A DNA stretch of 64,000 bases from positions 62,001-126,000 of the forward strand of contig NZ_JAXOFX010000008.1 in NCBI RefSeq assembly GCF_034427655.1, written 5' to 3'. Shown piece after piece: positions 35,917 through 44,285 of this stretch. The first letter of the stretch is position 1. Every line of letters starts with the position of its first letter. The notes under the pieces were generated by a model. The model was not told the origin of the DNA. It did not search any database and worked only from the letters and a program-made list of their open reading frames with translations. Position numbers and translations under genes: made by a program. This DNA comes from Robertmurraya_A mangrovi (GTDB lineage: Bacteria > Bacillota > Bacilli > Bacillales > Cytobacillaceae).

Positions 35917-36771
35917 TTATATCTTGGCCTTTTGATAAAAATTAAGTCTTTCTTTTACGGAAAATCCGCACTTATGGTAAAGAGAAAGAGCTTTTTCATT
36001 CGTTGTGTTTACACATAATTGAATGAGGTCAATATTCTTTCTAAAAAGGTCACTTAATGTCATTTTTAACAGTTTTGTACCAATCCCTTGTTTTCTAACC
36101 CTGTTGTTTACCCCTAAAAATTCAATGCTTCCCTTTCGAAGGGTGTAATCAAGTTCCACATATACGTATCCTAAAAGATGATGATGTTCCACTATAATAT
36201 AAATATCACCATCCGCATTCATGTTATCTATTAACTCAGAACCGCTATAATAAGTCTGAGGAAATATTTGATCATGGAGGATAATGAGCTGCTCCGCATA
36301 CTCTTCCGTAAACTTTTGTACCGGTTCGTTAGATGAAATCGCTTCCTTTTCTATTTCTAATATATTCTCTCTTGATTGGAAAGTATAATGATGTTGCTCA
36401 GCGAGATGTAAAAGTAATTGATTTTCTTGATTGAAGAATAAATTCAGCTTGTTAAAATAAACATTTGATTGAACATATAAGAGAAGTTGCTCTCCAAGTT
36501 GAAAGTTATTGGCCTCCACAAATGGACCCCAAATTTCACCCACACTGCGTTCTTGATCACCATCCACACCAATGAACCCAAATATTTGTCCTCGCTCTTT
36601 TACTATAAAAGCAGAAGATTCATCGTCTTGAAGAAGGATTTGTAAATCTTCCTGTATTTCTAATGAATTCTTTGAAACATAGCCAATGTGATAAGTTGGA
36701 TTGGAATTTAGTCTTGTTAAAAACTTTGCTGTTTCCTCCAACTCCCTATTTTCGAGTAATTGAATTTCCAA
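35917..36771 (-). CDS. GNAT-like N-acetyltransferase (284 aa)
   Basis: The C-terminal half has the acetyl-CoA motif: LGVNNRVRKQGIGTKLLKMT (RxxGxG/A) then ALSLYHKCGF. The N-terminal half (residues 1-130) looks like a second, degenerate GNAT fold (SAFIVKERGQIFGFIGVDGD) with no complete motif A, as in two-domain GNATs. Substrate unknown. Transcribed from the purine-type permease toward yneT; the gap to the permease gene is 13 bases, so they probably form an operon. Confidence 0.8.
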   Translation of the reverse strand: MEIQLLENRELEETAKFLTRLNSNPTYHIGYVSKNSLEIQEDLQILLQDDESSAFIVKERGQIFGFIGVDGDQERSVGEIWGPFVEANNFQLGEQLLLYVQSNVYFNKLNLFFNQENQLLLHLAEQHHYTFQSRENILEIEKEAISSNEPVQKFTEEYAEQLIILHDQIFPQTYYSGSELIDNMNADGDIYIIVEHHHLLGYVYVELDYTLRKGSIEFLGVNNRVRKQGIGTKLLKMTLSDLFRKNIDLIQLCVNTTNEKALSLYHKCGFSVKERLNFYQKAKI

Positions 36772-36784
36772 ATTGATTTCCCCT

Positions 36785-38065
36785 TTATCTTTTCATTCTC
36801 TTTGTCAATTGATCTGTTAAAATAGCTACAACCGAACCTAGAATAAGCCCATTATTTAGAATGGATGTGACAATAGGAGGCGCTTCTTGAAAAGCACTTC
36901 CTGGAACAAACATAGCCCCGACCCCTGCTAATAATGATATACCAATGACTAAACGAACACGTTCTACCTCTTTTTCTCTGTCTATTTGTGCAAATGAAAC
37001 ACTAATCATGTTTGCAAATACAACGAACATGACGGAGTAGCCAATGGGTGTTGGAAGATGAGCGAAAAAGGACATTAACGGTGGGAACAAACTAGAGAGT
37101 GTGACAAAACTAGCACCCATTAAGAAGGGGATTATTTTAGATATATTTGTTGTCGCGATAAATCCTGCTGCACCGGAAATAGGAACTGACCCAACGGCTG
37201 AAAAGATTCCACCTAATATTTGATTGACTCCTCCTATAAAACCAGCTTGCTTAAATCGATTCTTGCCAGCTGCTGGATCTTTACTCTCTAACACACCATT
37301 TACGACACGAATACTTGCAATCATATTGGTTAATAAAAGTAATGTGACGAAAAAAGCTGTAAAGATCATACCCGAATCAAAGGTTGGCCCACCAAAAGCA
37401 AAAAACTTTGGCATATCAACCACTCGACTTGTTTCTATTGATATCGTTTTACCTAATTTCAAGAGAGTAAACACGGCCCATCCAATCGAGAGACTAATAA
37501 GGATGGAGTATTGGCTAATCACTTTTATCCGATGTTTAGATAAATAATAAGTAAAGATAATCAGTAGAAGACAAAAGAACGCAATAGGAAGATCAACAGT
37601 TCCTTTTCGATATCCTACACCTAAAATGCCATTAATGAACGACCCACTCAGCTGGAGGACAAGTAAGATAAGGTAAACTCCAGATACGACAGGTGTAAAG
37701 AGATTAACTAGTTTATTAACTAATCTAAATACACTTAATAAAATGAACACAATGCCACTGACCATCATGGCTCCCTGAAGTGCTTGTAACGTCTCTAAAT
37801 TTGAAGAAAATAGAGTAGCACTTAATCCTGCATAGATGGCAAAAACACCCCACCATAAACCGGCTGGACCTTCGTTAATAGGAAGTCGATGTCCAAATAA
37901 CCCTTGTAAAAGACTAGAAACGCCTAGAACAAACATGGTTCTTTGGATAAACTCGGATGTCTCTAATGTAGAAAGCCCAAATAAATCAGCAATTGCAATT
38001 GGAGCGACAATCGTACCTGCAATCATAAAAGCCATCCATTGTAATCCACTTAAACTAGCTTTCAT
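36785..38065 (-). CDS. nucleobase:cation symporter-2 family permease
   Basis: Start at ATG 38065 (MKASLSGLQWMAFMIAGTIV) with GGGGGA upstream; an ATG 12 bases earlier precedes this site. 426 aa, about 12-14 helices. The family signatures are the TM3 segment INEGPAGLWWG and the TM10-like FIGGVNQILGGIFSAVGSVP (in XanQ/UraA a Q/E-x-x-x-x-G motif). Sequence is of the UraA/PbuX type, closest in character to B. subtilis YwdJ. Substrate probably a purine or uracil. I found no purine riboswitch upstream. Confidence 0.8.
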   Translation of the reverse strand: MKASLSGLQWMAFMIAGTIVAPIAIADLFGLSTLETSEFIQRTMFVLGVSSLLQGLFGHRLPINEGPAGLWWGVFAIYAGLSATLFSSNLETLQALQGAMMVSGIVFILLSVFRLVNKLVNLFTPVVSGVYLILLVLQLSGSFINGILGVGYRKGTVDLPIAFFCLLLIIFTYYLSKHRIKVISQYSILISLSIGWAVFTLLKLGKTISIETSRVVDMPKFFAFGGPTFDSGMIFTAFFVTLLLLTNMIASIRVVNGVLESKDPAAGKNRFKQAGFIGGVNQILGGIFSAVGSVPISGAAGFIATTNISKIIPFLMGASFVTLSSLFPPLMSFFAHLPTPIGYSVMFVVFANMISVSFAQIDREKEVERVRLVIGISLLAGVGAMFVPGSAFQEAPPIVTSILNNGLILGSVVAILTDQLTKRMKR

Positions 38066-38176
38066 ACCATCCCCCATTGTTTGTTTGATAAGTTGATGCT
38101 AAACCGGAAGAAAAATCCATTATAAATATCATGATAACAAACTGACAAAAAATCACAATCATTAGTCATAGAACAA

Positions 38177-38320
38177 AAGCGCAAGCGCCCCGTTTAGCGA
38201 CGTATGGACTGGAGCGCCTCGACTGAGATAAAGGAAACACGAAGAGCGTGAGCGATTCGATGTTGACTTATCGTAGGGAGAGGAGCGAAGTACACTAGTC
38301 GCTGGGCGCTGGAGCTAGAC
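38177..38320 (-). repeat. 145-bp interspersed repeat, copy B (inverted)
   Basis: Reverse complement of copy A at 28367-28511, near identical over about 144 bases. The pair flanks the parC-parE-permease block in inverted orientation. Confidence 0.85.
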
Positions 38321-38381
38321 GTGGACAAAAAATCTGTAGAAGTTATCCAAATTGCGAAAATTTTATATTTTCCTAAAGCAA

Positions 38382-38404
38382 AAAAAGCCGGGAATATCCC
38401 GACT
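38382..38404 (-). terminator. terminator of GH18 gene
   Basis: Minus strand GTCGGGATATTCCCGGC then TTTTTTTGC. Confidence 0.75.
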
Positions 38405-38409
38405 TATCG

Positions 38410-40134
38410 TTAATCTTTTTTAGTTAGTTGTTTTTTACCTAAATCTAGTGCAACCCAAGCGGTATGATCAGCAAAAAATCTAGACCAGCTTGCTACTCCT
38501 GCAAGTTCGTACTCTTTTGCTAAATCTGCTCTCTTTTTAAGTGAAAGTTCATCTTCAAGCCATACCTTATAAGTTGTTTTCTCTTTCTTCACATAATGTT
38601 CGCCGTAATTTTGACCACTCGTTTCATCATAAACAACATCCACTTTATTCTCCGTGATCCATTGCTTAATAAAGTTCATCGAAACAGCTTTTGAAGAAAT
38701 TTCACCTGAATCTTTTACTTCCCAAAGTCTCGTATAAAGCGGTACACCTAAAATCAGCTTTTCGTTTGGTACCACTTCTAGCATTCTCTTTAAGTTATTT
38801 TCAACCCATGGTAGACTTGCTACACTTCCAGCAACTGGTGAGGAACCCCAGTGCTCATCGTACGCCATGACCGCCATGTAATCAACAACCTTAGCTAACT
38901 TTTCTCTTTCATAAAAGGCAGACCAGTTCCCGCTATCAGAGATAAACGTGACATCCATGGAAACAATAAGCCCAGCTTCATGAAAATAAGGTGTTGCTTC
39001 TCTTACGAATTGAGTAATCAACGACCCATCTTCTACATTTACATTTTCAATATCTATATTAATGCCGTCTAGCTTATACATTTGACTGTAGTGTAACAAC
39101 TGACGAATCATTTTTTGTCTTGTTTTAAAATCCTTAAACGCATGGTGGGTTAATTCCGGATCAAAGGCATTTGAAAATAGCGCCCATACCTGGTACCCCT
39201 GTTTATGGGCCCAATTCACATAATCTAAAGAACCTAAATTTTTAATGCCACCCTTTTTATCACTTAATTCAAACCAAGTTGGAGAAACAACATTGACCCC
39301 ATCCATTTTTGGAATACTGGATGTGTCTGGATTCTTTGTATAAACAGCCTCCCATGTTAATTGAATCGGTCCGTCTAATTTAGGAAGGGCAACTTCTTTT
39401 TGTTCATGTTCGACTACAATTTCTTCTACTTCCCCTTTTGTAACAAATTCCTTATTCACATAACCTGCTGTTCCGTCCTCTTTACGAACAAAATAATAGT
39501 CTTCTTTCTCATTTTCAATAAAGACTTTCTCCTTGTTTTGAAGCTGAGCGGTATATGAAGCTTTCAGGTTAGAGTCTGTTCTCAGACGTAGTTTTTCTTC
39601 ATGAACTTTCTCTTCTGTAACCGTCCCATGCTGTAGCTCTTGCCCATTTGTTTTAATCCAAACGGCATTTGAATCCTTTAATATTGTATATTCAATAGGG
39701 TAGTATGAAAGAATAGGATCGATTGCAACAAATAACTCCCCATTTTCATTTTGTATCGGAGAGAGGTTAAGCTGGACCGATTTTTCATTCACGTAAAAAG
39801 TTAAGGAATCAGAAGGCATTTGAACGACTTTATCTTTTGTTGTGATAATAACTGAATTTGATTTTTCATCAAACGCAAGACTATCATCAATAAAGGTTTT
39901 CATAAAAGTAAACGGGACATATACACTATCCTCTTTTATCATCGCATTCCCCTGTTGTTCACCATTTAAGAGAATGGGATTTTCACCTTCAAAATACACG
40001 TGCTTTTCTTTTGAAGCAAAAGGATATAATAATAGTATGACACTAGATGAAATTAATAAGAATGAAAACAAAAGTCCACCGATGATCCAGTACTTTGATA
40101 GTGAACTTCGTTTGTGATATTCAACACGAGCCAT
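38410..40134 (-). CDS. GH18 glycosidase with N-terminal wall-binding domain (membrane anchored)
   Basis: Start at ATG 40134 (MARVEYHKRSSLSKYWIIGG) with GGGAGG six bases upstream. 574 aa. Residues 15-37 are a signal anchor. Residues 50-150 resemble a copper-amine-oxidase-like N-terminal domain; residues 165-230 an SH3 (LRLRTDSNLKASYTAQL, AGYVNKEF). The GH18 barrel follows, with the catalytic DGINIDIE (DxxDxDxE-like) near residues 354-361 and the conserved MAYDEHW. Such proteins in spore formers act on peptidoglycan or chitin-type N-acetylglucosamine linkages. Similar in layout to YaaH/YdhD-type enzymes but with a different N-terminus. Confidence 0.85.
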   Translation of the reverse strand: MARVEYHKRSSLSKYWIIGGLLFSFLLISSSVILLLYPFASKEKHVYFEGENPILLNGEQQGNAMIKEDSVYVPFTFMKTFIDDSLAFDEKSNSVIITTKDKVVQMPSDSLTFYVNEKSVQLNLSPIQNENGELFVAIDPILSYYPIEYTILKDSNAVWIKTNGQELQHGTVTEEKVHEEKLRLRTDSNLKASYTAQLQNKEKVFIENEKEDYYFVRKEDGTAGYVNKEFVTKGEVEEIVVEHEQKEVALPKLDGPIQLTWEAVYTKNPDTSSIPKMDGVNVVSPTWFELSDKKGGIKNLGSLDYVNWAHKQGYQVWALFSNAFDPELTHHAFKDFKTRQKMIRQLLHYSQMYKLDGINIDIENVNVEDGSLITQFVREATPYFHEAGLIVSMDVTFISDSGNWSAFYEREKLAKVVDYMAVMAYDEHWGSSPVAGSVASLPWVENNLKRMLEVVPNEKLILGVPLYTRLWEVKDSGEISSKAVSMNFIKQWITENKVDVVYDETSGQNYGEHYVKKEKTTYKVWLEDELSLKKRADLAKEYELAGVASWSRFFADHTAWVALDLGKKQLTKKD

Positions 40135-40161
40135 AAAAAACCTCCCAATAAAAATCCACAC

Positions 40162-40462
40162 ATTTTACAATCATAATAAACTCCTAATATATTATTCTCC
40201 TATAAATGACGTAATCTGTCGAGAAAAGGTTACATTTCTAGTTTAAATTCCGTCATAACTCGTACAACAAAAAACATATAATATTGGTTAAAATATAGCT
40301 TTTTACAACTACTCAGGAAAGTTTATTTTTAACTAAACAAATTAAGTCTATATTTTAACCCTCTTAGTAGAACGATAAAAAGGATAACCCAATACTTAAA
40401 CTAGTGCTTTATTTCAACATGGAGTTTTTTAAAATACGTGATACAATAATAAATGCTAAGCA
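40162..40462. other. divergent promoter region, GH18 / plsY
   Basis: About 300 bases of AT-rich sequence between divergent genes. It must hold two promoters. I see no operator or structured leader that I can support. Confidence 0.45.
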
Positions 40463-40483
40463 ATGTGTGAAGGAGTTTTTTGT

Positions 40484-41092
40484 GTGGTTGAAATTGGAAT
40501 TATTGTTTTATTAGCTTATTTGCTCGGGTCCATCCCTTCAGGCTTAATTATTGGGAAATTATTTTACGGGAAAGACATTCGAGAACACGGAAGTGGAAAC
40601 TTAGGTGGGACAAACACCTTTCGAACGTTAGGAAAGCGGGCAGGAATAGTCGTAACGTTAGCAGATATTTTGAAAGGGACGCTGGCAACAGCCTTACCAT
40701 TTTTCTTTGGTACCGAGATGCAATTGCACGAATTAATTCCTGGTGTATTCGCTGTTATCGGTCATATGTACCCAATATTCGCTAACTTTAGAGGTGGAAA
40801 AGCGGTAGCAACATCTGGTGGTGTATTATTATTTTATGCTCCTCTTATGTTTGTGATTATGCTTGCAATCTTTATTATCTGTTTATACATAACGAAGTAC
40901 GTATCGCTTTCTTCCATCTTAGGTGCTTTAGCCGCTCTCGTTTATTCCATTATTATTTGGGATCCACCACTAGTTATTGTAGTAGCAATCTTAGCTATCT
41001 TTGTCATCTACAGACATCGGGCAAATATCAAAAGAATTAAGAATAAAACGGAGCCGAAAATAAAATGGCTTGGCGGCTCGGCTAAACCCTAA
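40484..41092 (+). CDS. plsY: acyl-phosphate:glycerol-3-phosphate acyltransferase
   Basis: I start at GTG 40484 (VVEIGIIVLLAYLLGSIPSG) since AAGGAG lies eight bases upstream; the ATG at 40463 precedes it. 202 aa, five to six helices. Family motifs are all present: GSIPSGLIIGK, GSGNLGGTNTFRTLGKRAG, and FRGGKAVATSGG. Catalyses the first step of glycerophospholipid synthesis at the membrane. Corresponds to B. subtilis yneS and keeps the position near parE/yneT. Confidence 0.95.
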   Translation: MVEIGIIVLLAYLLGSIPSGLIIGKLFYGKDIREHGSGNLGGTNTFRTLGKRAGIVVTLADILKGTLATALPFFFGTEMQLHELIPGVFAVIGHMYPIFANFRGGKAVATSGGVLLFYAPLMFVIMLAIFIICLYITKYVSLSSILGALAALVYSIIIWDPPLVIVVAILAIFVIYRHRANIKRIKNKTEPKIKWLGGSAKP

Positions 41093-41136
41093 CTTTCTTT
41101 AGGGTCCTTCACTTTAGTTTATACTTTTACTTCTAG

Positions 41137-41176
41137 AAAGAGTTCAACCTTGTATGAAAAGGTTGGACTCTTTTCA
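41137..41176 (+). terminator. terminator
   Basis: Stem AAAGAGTTCAACCTT / AAGGTTGGACTCTTT with TTCATAT tail, after plsY. Confidence 0.8.
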
Positions 41177-41319
41177 TATATATAGAAAAAATTTTAACAA
41201 AATCAGTCATAATTAGATTTTTTTCGCCATAGAATGAACCAAATGAACAGTTTCTGTGATTTTTTATGAAACTTTCTTGAAGCGGCTTTTCTTAAGTCTA
41301 GAAAATAAGGATGGTTCTA

Positions 41320-42051
41320 ATGATGGATAAAAAAATTAAAACAGCTATAGGTGATGAATATACGATAGATTTTAGTAAGCAAGCAGCAGGAATCGTACAC
41401 GAAATCCGAAATCCACTTACGGCAGTAAAGGGCTTCCTTCAATTATTAATTCCTGATTTAACGGATATAAATAAAAAACAATACGCTACCATTGCTCTTG
41501 AAGAATTAGATCGAGCAAATGATTTGATTCAACAATTTTTACTTGAGTCACGGCCATCAACTTGTATGAAAAAATCAGTCTCTGTAAACCAACTTGTAAA
41601 ACAAATGGAACTCATGTATACAAGTGAAGCTATACTTCAAAACATCTCATTAGAAGTAGCTTTGTCCACTGAAGAACCTCTTGTTTATGTCGATGAAAAT
41701 CAGTTAAAACAAGTTATAACCAACTTATTAAAAAATGCATTTGAAGCTGTTGGTAGTAAAGGAATGGTATGTATATCTACAAACGTAGTAGGAAATGTTG
41801 CTTTCATAAGTATTAGTGATAATGGTTCAGGAATAGACAATCCTACACTAGAAAGTCTATTTACTCCGTTCTATACAACCAAACCTTCTGGAACAGGATT
41901 AGGACTTTCCATAAGCAAAAAAATAATTGAAGACCACAACGGAAAAATGACGGTTTGTAGTACACTCGGGAAAGAAACAACCTTTCAACTAGAATTGCCT
42001 CTATACGAAGAAAACAACACCCAAACCGTTAAATATAATGCACCGTTATAG
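41320..42051 (+). CDS. sensor histidine kinase without input domain (243 aa)
   Basis: Start at ATG 41320, with AAGGATGG upstream. The dimerisation helix has HEIRNPLTAVKGFLQLL (phospho-accepting His near residue 27), then the N box NLLKNAFEAV, G1 SDNGSGID, F box LFTPFYTTKPSG and G2 GTGLGLSI. The layout matches the core of Bacillus KinB/KinE-type sporulation kinases and NtrB, but no sensory PAS or membrane domain precedes it. No response regulator is adjacent. A role in a phosphorelay is an inference. Confidence 0.85.
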   Translation: MMDKKIKTAIGDEYTIDFSKQAAGIVHEIRNPLTAVKGFLQLLIPDLTDINKKQYATIALEELDRANDLIQQFLLESRPSTCMKKSVSVNQLVKQMELMYTSEAILQNISLEVALSTEEPLVYVDENQLKQVITNLLKNAFEAVGSKGMVCISTNVVGNVAFISISDNGSGIDNPTLESLFTPFYTTKPSGTGLGLSISKKIIEDHNGKMTVCSTLGKETTFQLELPLYEENNTQTVKYNAPL

Positions 42052-42184
42052 ATGATCAAAAAATGTTCAAAAATTGTCAAAATATATTGATAATTAAATT
42101 AGACAAAATAAGGTAAAATAGGTTTAATAATAATTTCGTTGAATGCGTTAGAAAAATTATTAATGTAACCTTAAGGATGGTGGT

Positions 42185-42385
42185 ATGATGAAAAAAGTAA
42201 CAAAATCAAATAAGCAATACATTTTCTCTTCTAGCGTTAGTGAAACAAACAAAGAAAATGAGTTTACTGTTGAATTTTTTCAATGCACACCTGAGATGAA
42301 TCAAGAAGATAATCCTTATAAGGTCACAAATAATTTTGATGAATTATTAAATTTTCTCGAAGAACTAGAAGAAACCTCGATTTAA
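42185..42385 (+). CDS. small hypothetical protein (66 aa)
   Basis: ATG at 42185 (a second directly follows) with AAGGATGG upstream. Acidic, with EFTVEFFQCTPEMNQEDNPYK and a Glu-rich C-terminal helix LLNFLEELEET. Intact and followed by a strong terminator. No family recognised. Confidence 0.55.
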   Translation: MMKKVTKSNKQYIFSSSVSETNKENEFTVEFFQCTPEMNQEDNPYKVTNNFDELLNFLEELEETSI

Positions 42386-42394
42386 AGTGCACAC

Positions 42395-42432
42395 AAAAAC
42401 GGAAACCACTTATTAAATGGTTTCCGTTTTGT
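42395..42432. terminator. bidirectional terminator
   Basis: AAAACGGAAACCA / TGGTTTCCGTTTT with nine-base loop; serves the plus-strand gene at 42185 and the minus-strand HesB-like gene at 42474. Confidence 0.85.
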
Positions 42433-42473
42433 ATCTAAGCTGTTTTTCGAGACGATTGTTAGAGAGTCCTTAT

Positions 42474-42764
42474 CTAAACCTTAATAACCTGAAACCGCCC
42501 TCTTCCCAGAACGTCCGTTACATAATCTAGCTTTGTATGGTCAAAGTAGACTTGATCTCTTTTATGTATCAATATTTTTAATTCTTCTATCGGGTACATC
42601 TCATCATCGGATAGTGGCCGCTCCTCCAGAGACAGCTTAAGTTGTGGGCCCCCTCAACCAATTCCCATCGTTAATCTTAAGAATAATTGCTCATCAGGTG
42701 ATTTTTTCTCCTCTTCCACCATCGGCAAAAGTTTATCATAAGCACTTTTTGTAATTGTAAACAC
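42474..42764 (-). CDS. HesB-like selenoprotein (Sec37, 96 aa)
   Basis: Reads from GTG at 42764 (AAAGGAGGG six bases upstream) to TAG at 42474 with one in-frame TGA at 42654-42656. With Sec the protein is VFTITKSAYDKLLPM...LRLTMGIGUGGPQLKLSLEE...GRGRFQVIKV. The GUGGPQL motif is the known selenocysteine site of HesB-like selenoproteins (IscA/HesB fold); Cys-containing homologues have CGG. The rest of the frame is open for 96 residues, which would be improbable for a pseudogene with a single stop. The 3' hairpin at 42617-42636 and the presence of selA/selD support recoding. Function unproven; A-type Fe-S/scaffold relative. Confidence 0.85.
42617..42636 (-). promoter_or_regulatory. SECIS-like hairpin of HesB-like gene
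   Basis: Minus strand GCUGUCUC-UGGA-GGAGCGGC, 17 bases past the UGA; loop carries GG. Bacterial SECIS elements have a short stem with G in the apical loop 16-37 bases after UGA. One internal mismatch and several G-U pairs weaken it. Confidence 0.5.
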
Positions 42765-42935
42765 ACAAATCCCTCCTTTTGATTAAATTGTTACAAAAAC
42801 GGATAAAACATGACATTTTTTTCAAAAAATAGTATGAACTAATCCTATAGATATATTATAGTAAGCTTAATATATAAAAAAATAATCTGCCTAGTATGAT
42901 TTAAGAGAAATATCTATCACATTAAGGAGAATACC

Positions 42936-44087
42936 ATGAAACAAAAGAAGATTCTTATGTTTGGAATGGCGTTTACAGTTACCCTAATGGTGATTTCCAC
43001 ATTACTTATACTGTCTATGTATCAAGAAGCTTCGGGGAAATCAGAAGTCATGAATCAAAATCCTCATGAAACTAGACTCTATTCGGTTAGTGGAAAATCT
43101 CTTGAAATGAATATTACATTAGGAGCGATTGGAGATATTTTAATCCATGACCGTGTATACATGGATGCCAAGAAACAAAAAGGTTATGACTTCAACCCGA
43201 TGTTTCAACACGTGCATTCTATTTTAGGACAACCTGACCTTCTACTAGCCAATCAAGAAACGGTATTAGGTGGTACCCAACTTGGTTTATCAGGCTACCC
43301 TATGTTTAATAGCCCACAACAAGTGGGAGACGCATTAGTTCATGCTGGTGTTGATATTGTTTCAACAGCTAATAATCATTCCCTTGATAAAGGGGAAAAA
43401 GGATTAGTCACCTCTTTAAATTATTTAGATAAAATTGGTCTCTATCATGTTGGGACGTTTAGGAATCCAAAAGAACAAGAAACTTTAACTGTTCTTCATA
43501 AAAATGGTTTTAAAGTTGCCTATTTATCTTATACATACGGAACAAATGGGATCCCAGTTCCTAAAGGCAAAGATTATCTAGTAAACTTAATTGACAAGAA
43601 GAAAATGAAAAAAGAAATTAAGCGTGCAAAAGATGAAGCTGATGTAGTGGTGATGAGCCTTCATTGGGGTAATGAATATCAGCGATTTCCAACAGATGAA
43701 CAGAAAGAATTGGGCCATTTCTTAATTAACGAAGGGGTCGATGTATTATTTGGTCATCATCCCCATGTACTCCAGCCAATGGAATGGGTTAAGGCTGATG
43801 ATGGAAGAACCGGATTTATTGTTTATTCTTTGGGTAATTTTTTATCGGGGCAAATGTGGGATTATAAAGATATTGGCGGGATGGCAACCATTCAGATAAA
43901 AAAAGTAGTTAACGAAACTGGCAGCTATATCGAATTACTACAACCTGAATTCTACCCTACCTTTGTATCTAACGTTCATCAAAGGAAATATCAAGTACTC
44001 CCATTACAAGACGCTGAGCCATATGGATTAAAGAATGCTCGTACGAAATATAAAGAAATAATGGAACACATGACAAAAGAACTCTAA
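42936..44087 (+). CDS. CapA family protein (metallophosphatase fold)
   Basis: 383 aa with an N-terminal membrane anchor (MKQKKILMFGMAFTVTLMVI). Family motifs: LGAIGDILIHDRVYMDA (GD..), QEtVLGGTQLG, TANNHSLDKG, SLHWGNEYQRFP and GHHPHVLQPMEW with metal-binding His. CapA proteins take part in poly-gamma-glutamate capsule attachment/synthesis or act as metallophosphoesterases; the gene is not next to capBC here, so a wall phosphodiesterase role is possible. Terminator overlaps the stop codon. Confidence 0.85.
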   Translation: MKQKKILMFGMAFTVTLMVISTLLILSMYQEASGKSEVMNQNPHETRLYSVSGKSLEMNITLGAIGDILIHDRVYMDAKKQKGYDFNPMFQHVHSILGQPDLLLANQETVLGGTQLGLSGYPMFNSPQQVGDALVHAGVDIVSTANNHSLDKGEKGLVTSLNYLDKIGLYHVGTFRNPKEQETLTVLHKNGFKVAYLSYTYGTNGIPVPKGKDYLVNLIDKKKMKKEIKRAKDEADVVVMSLHWGNEYQRFPTDEQKELGHFLINEGVDVLFGHHPHVLQPMEWVKADDGRTGFIVYSLGNFLSGQMWDYKDIGGMATIQIKKVVNETGSYIELLQPEFYPTFVSNVHQRKYQVLPLQDAEPYGLKNARTKYKEIMEHMTKEL

Positions 44088-44105
44088 TTAGGGTTCTTTT
44101 TTGCA
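44076..44105 (+). terminator. terminator of capA-like gene
   Basis: AGAACTCTAATTAGGGTTCT stem with TTTTTT, starting inside the last codons. Confidence 0.8.
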
Positions 44106-44285
44106 TTCTATTTAAGCTTTTGTTCGTAAAATCGTAATCTTATTGATATAGGTAAATTGTAATAGAATTTTCGAATTTTCACAAAATACCTCCCTTTCCT
44201 TTCCTTTATAATATTTAATAAGCTTTTAAATATGGGGAAAATGAAATCTTCAGTGTCATAAACGTTTTCTAAGGGGGAGAGTCAT

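Noticed and set aside
36785..38176. Purine riboswitch upstream of the nucleobase permease
   Set aside because: The 100 bases upstream have none of the conserved loop-loop or junction motifs.
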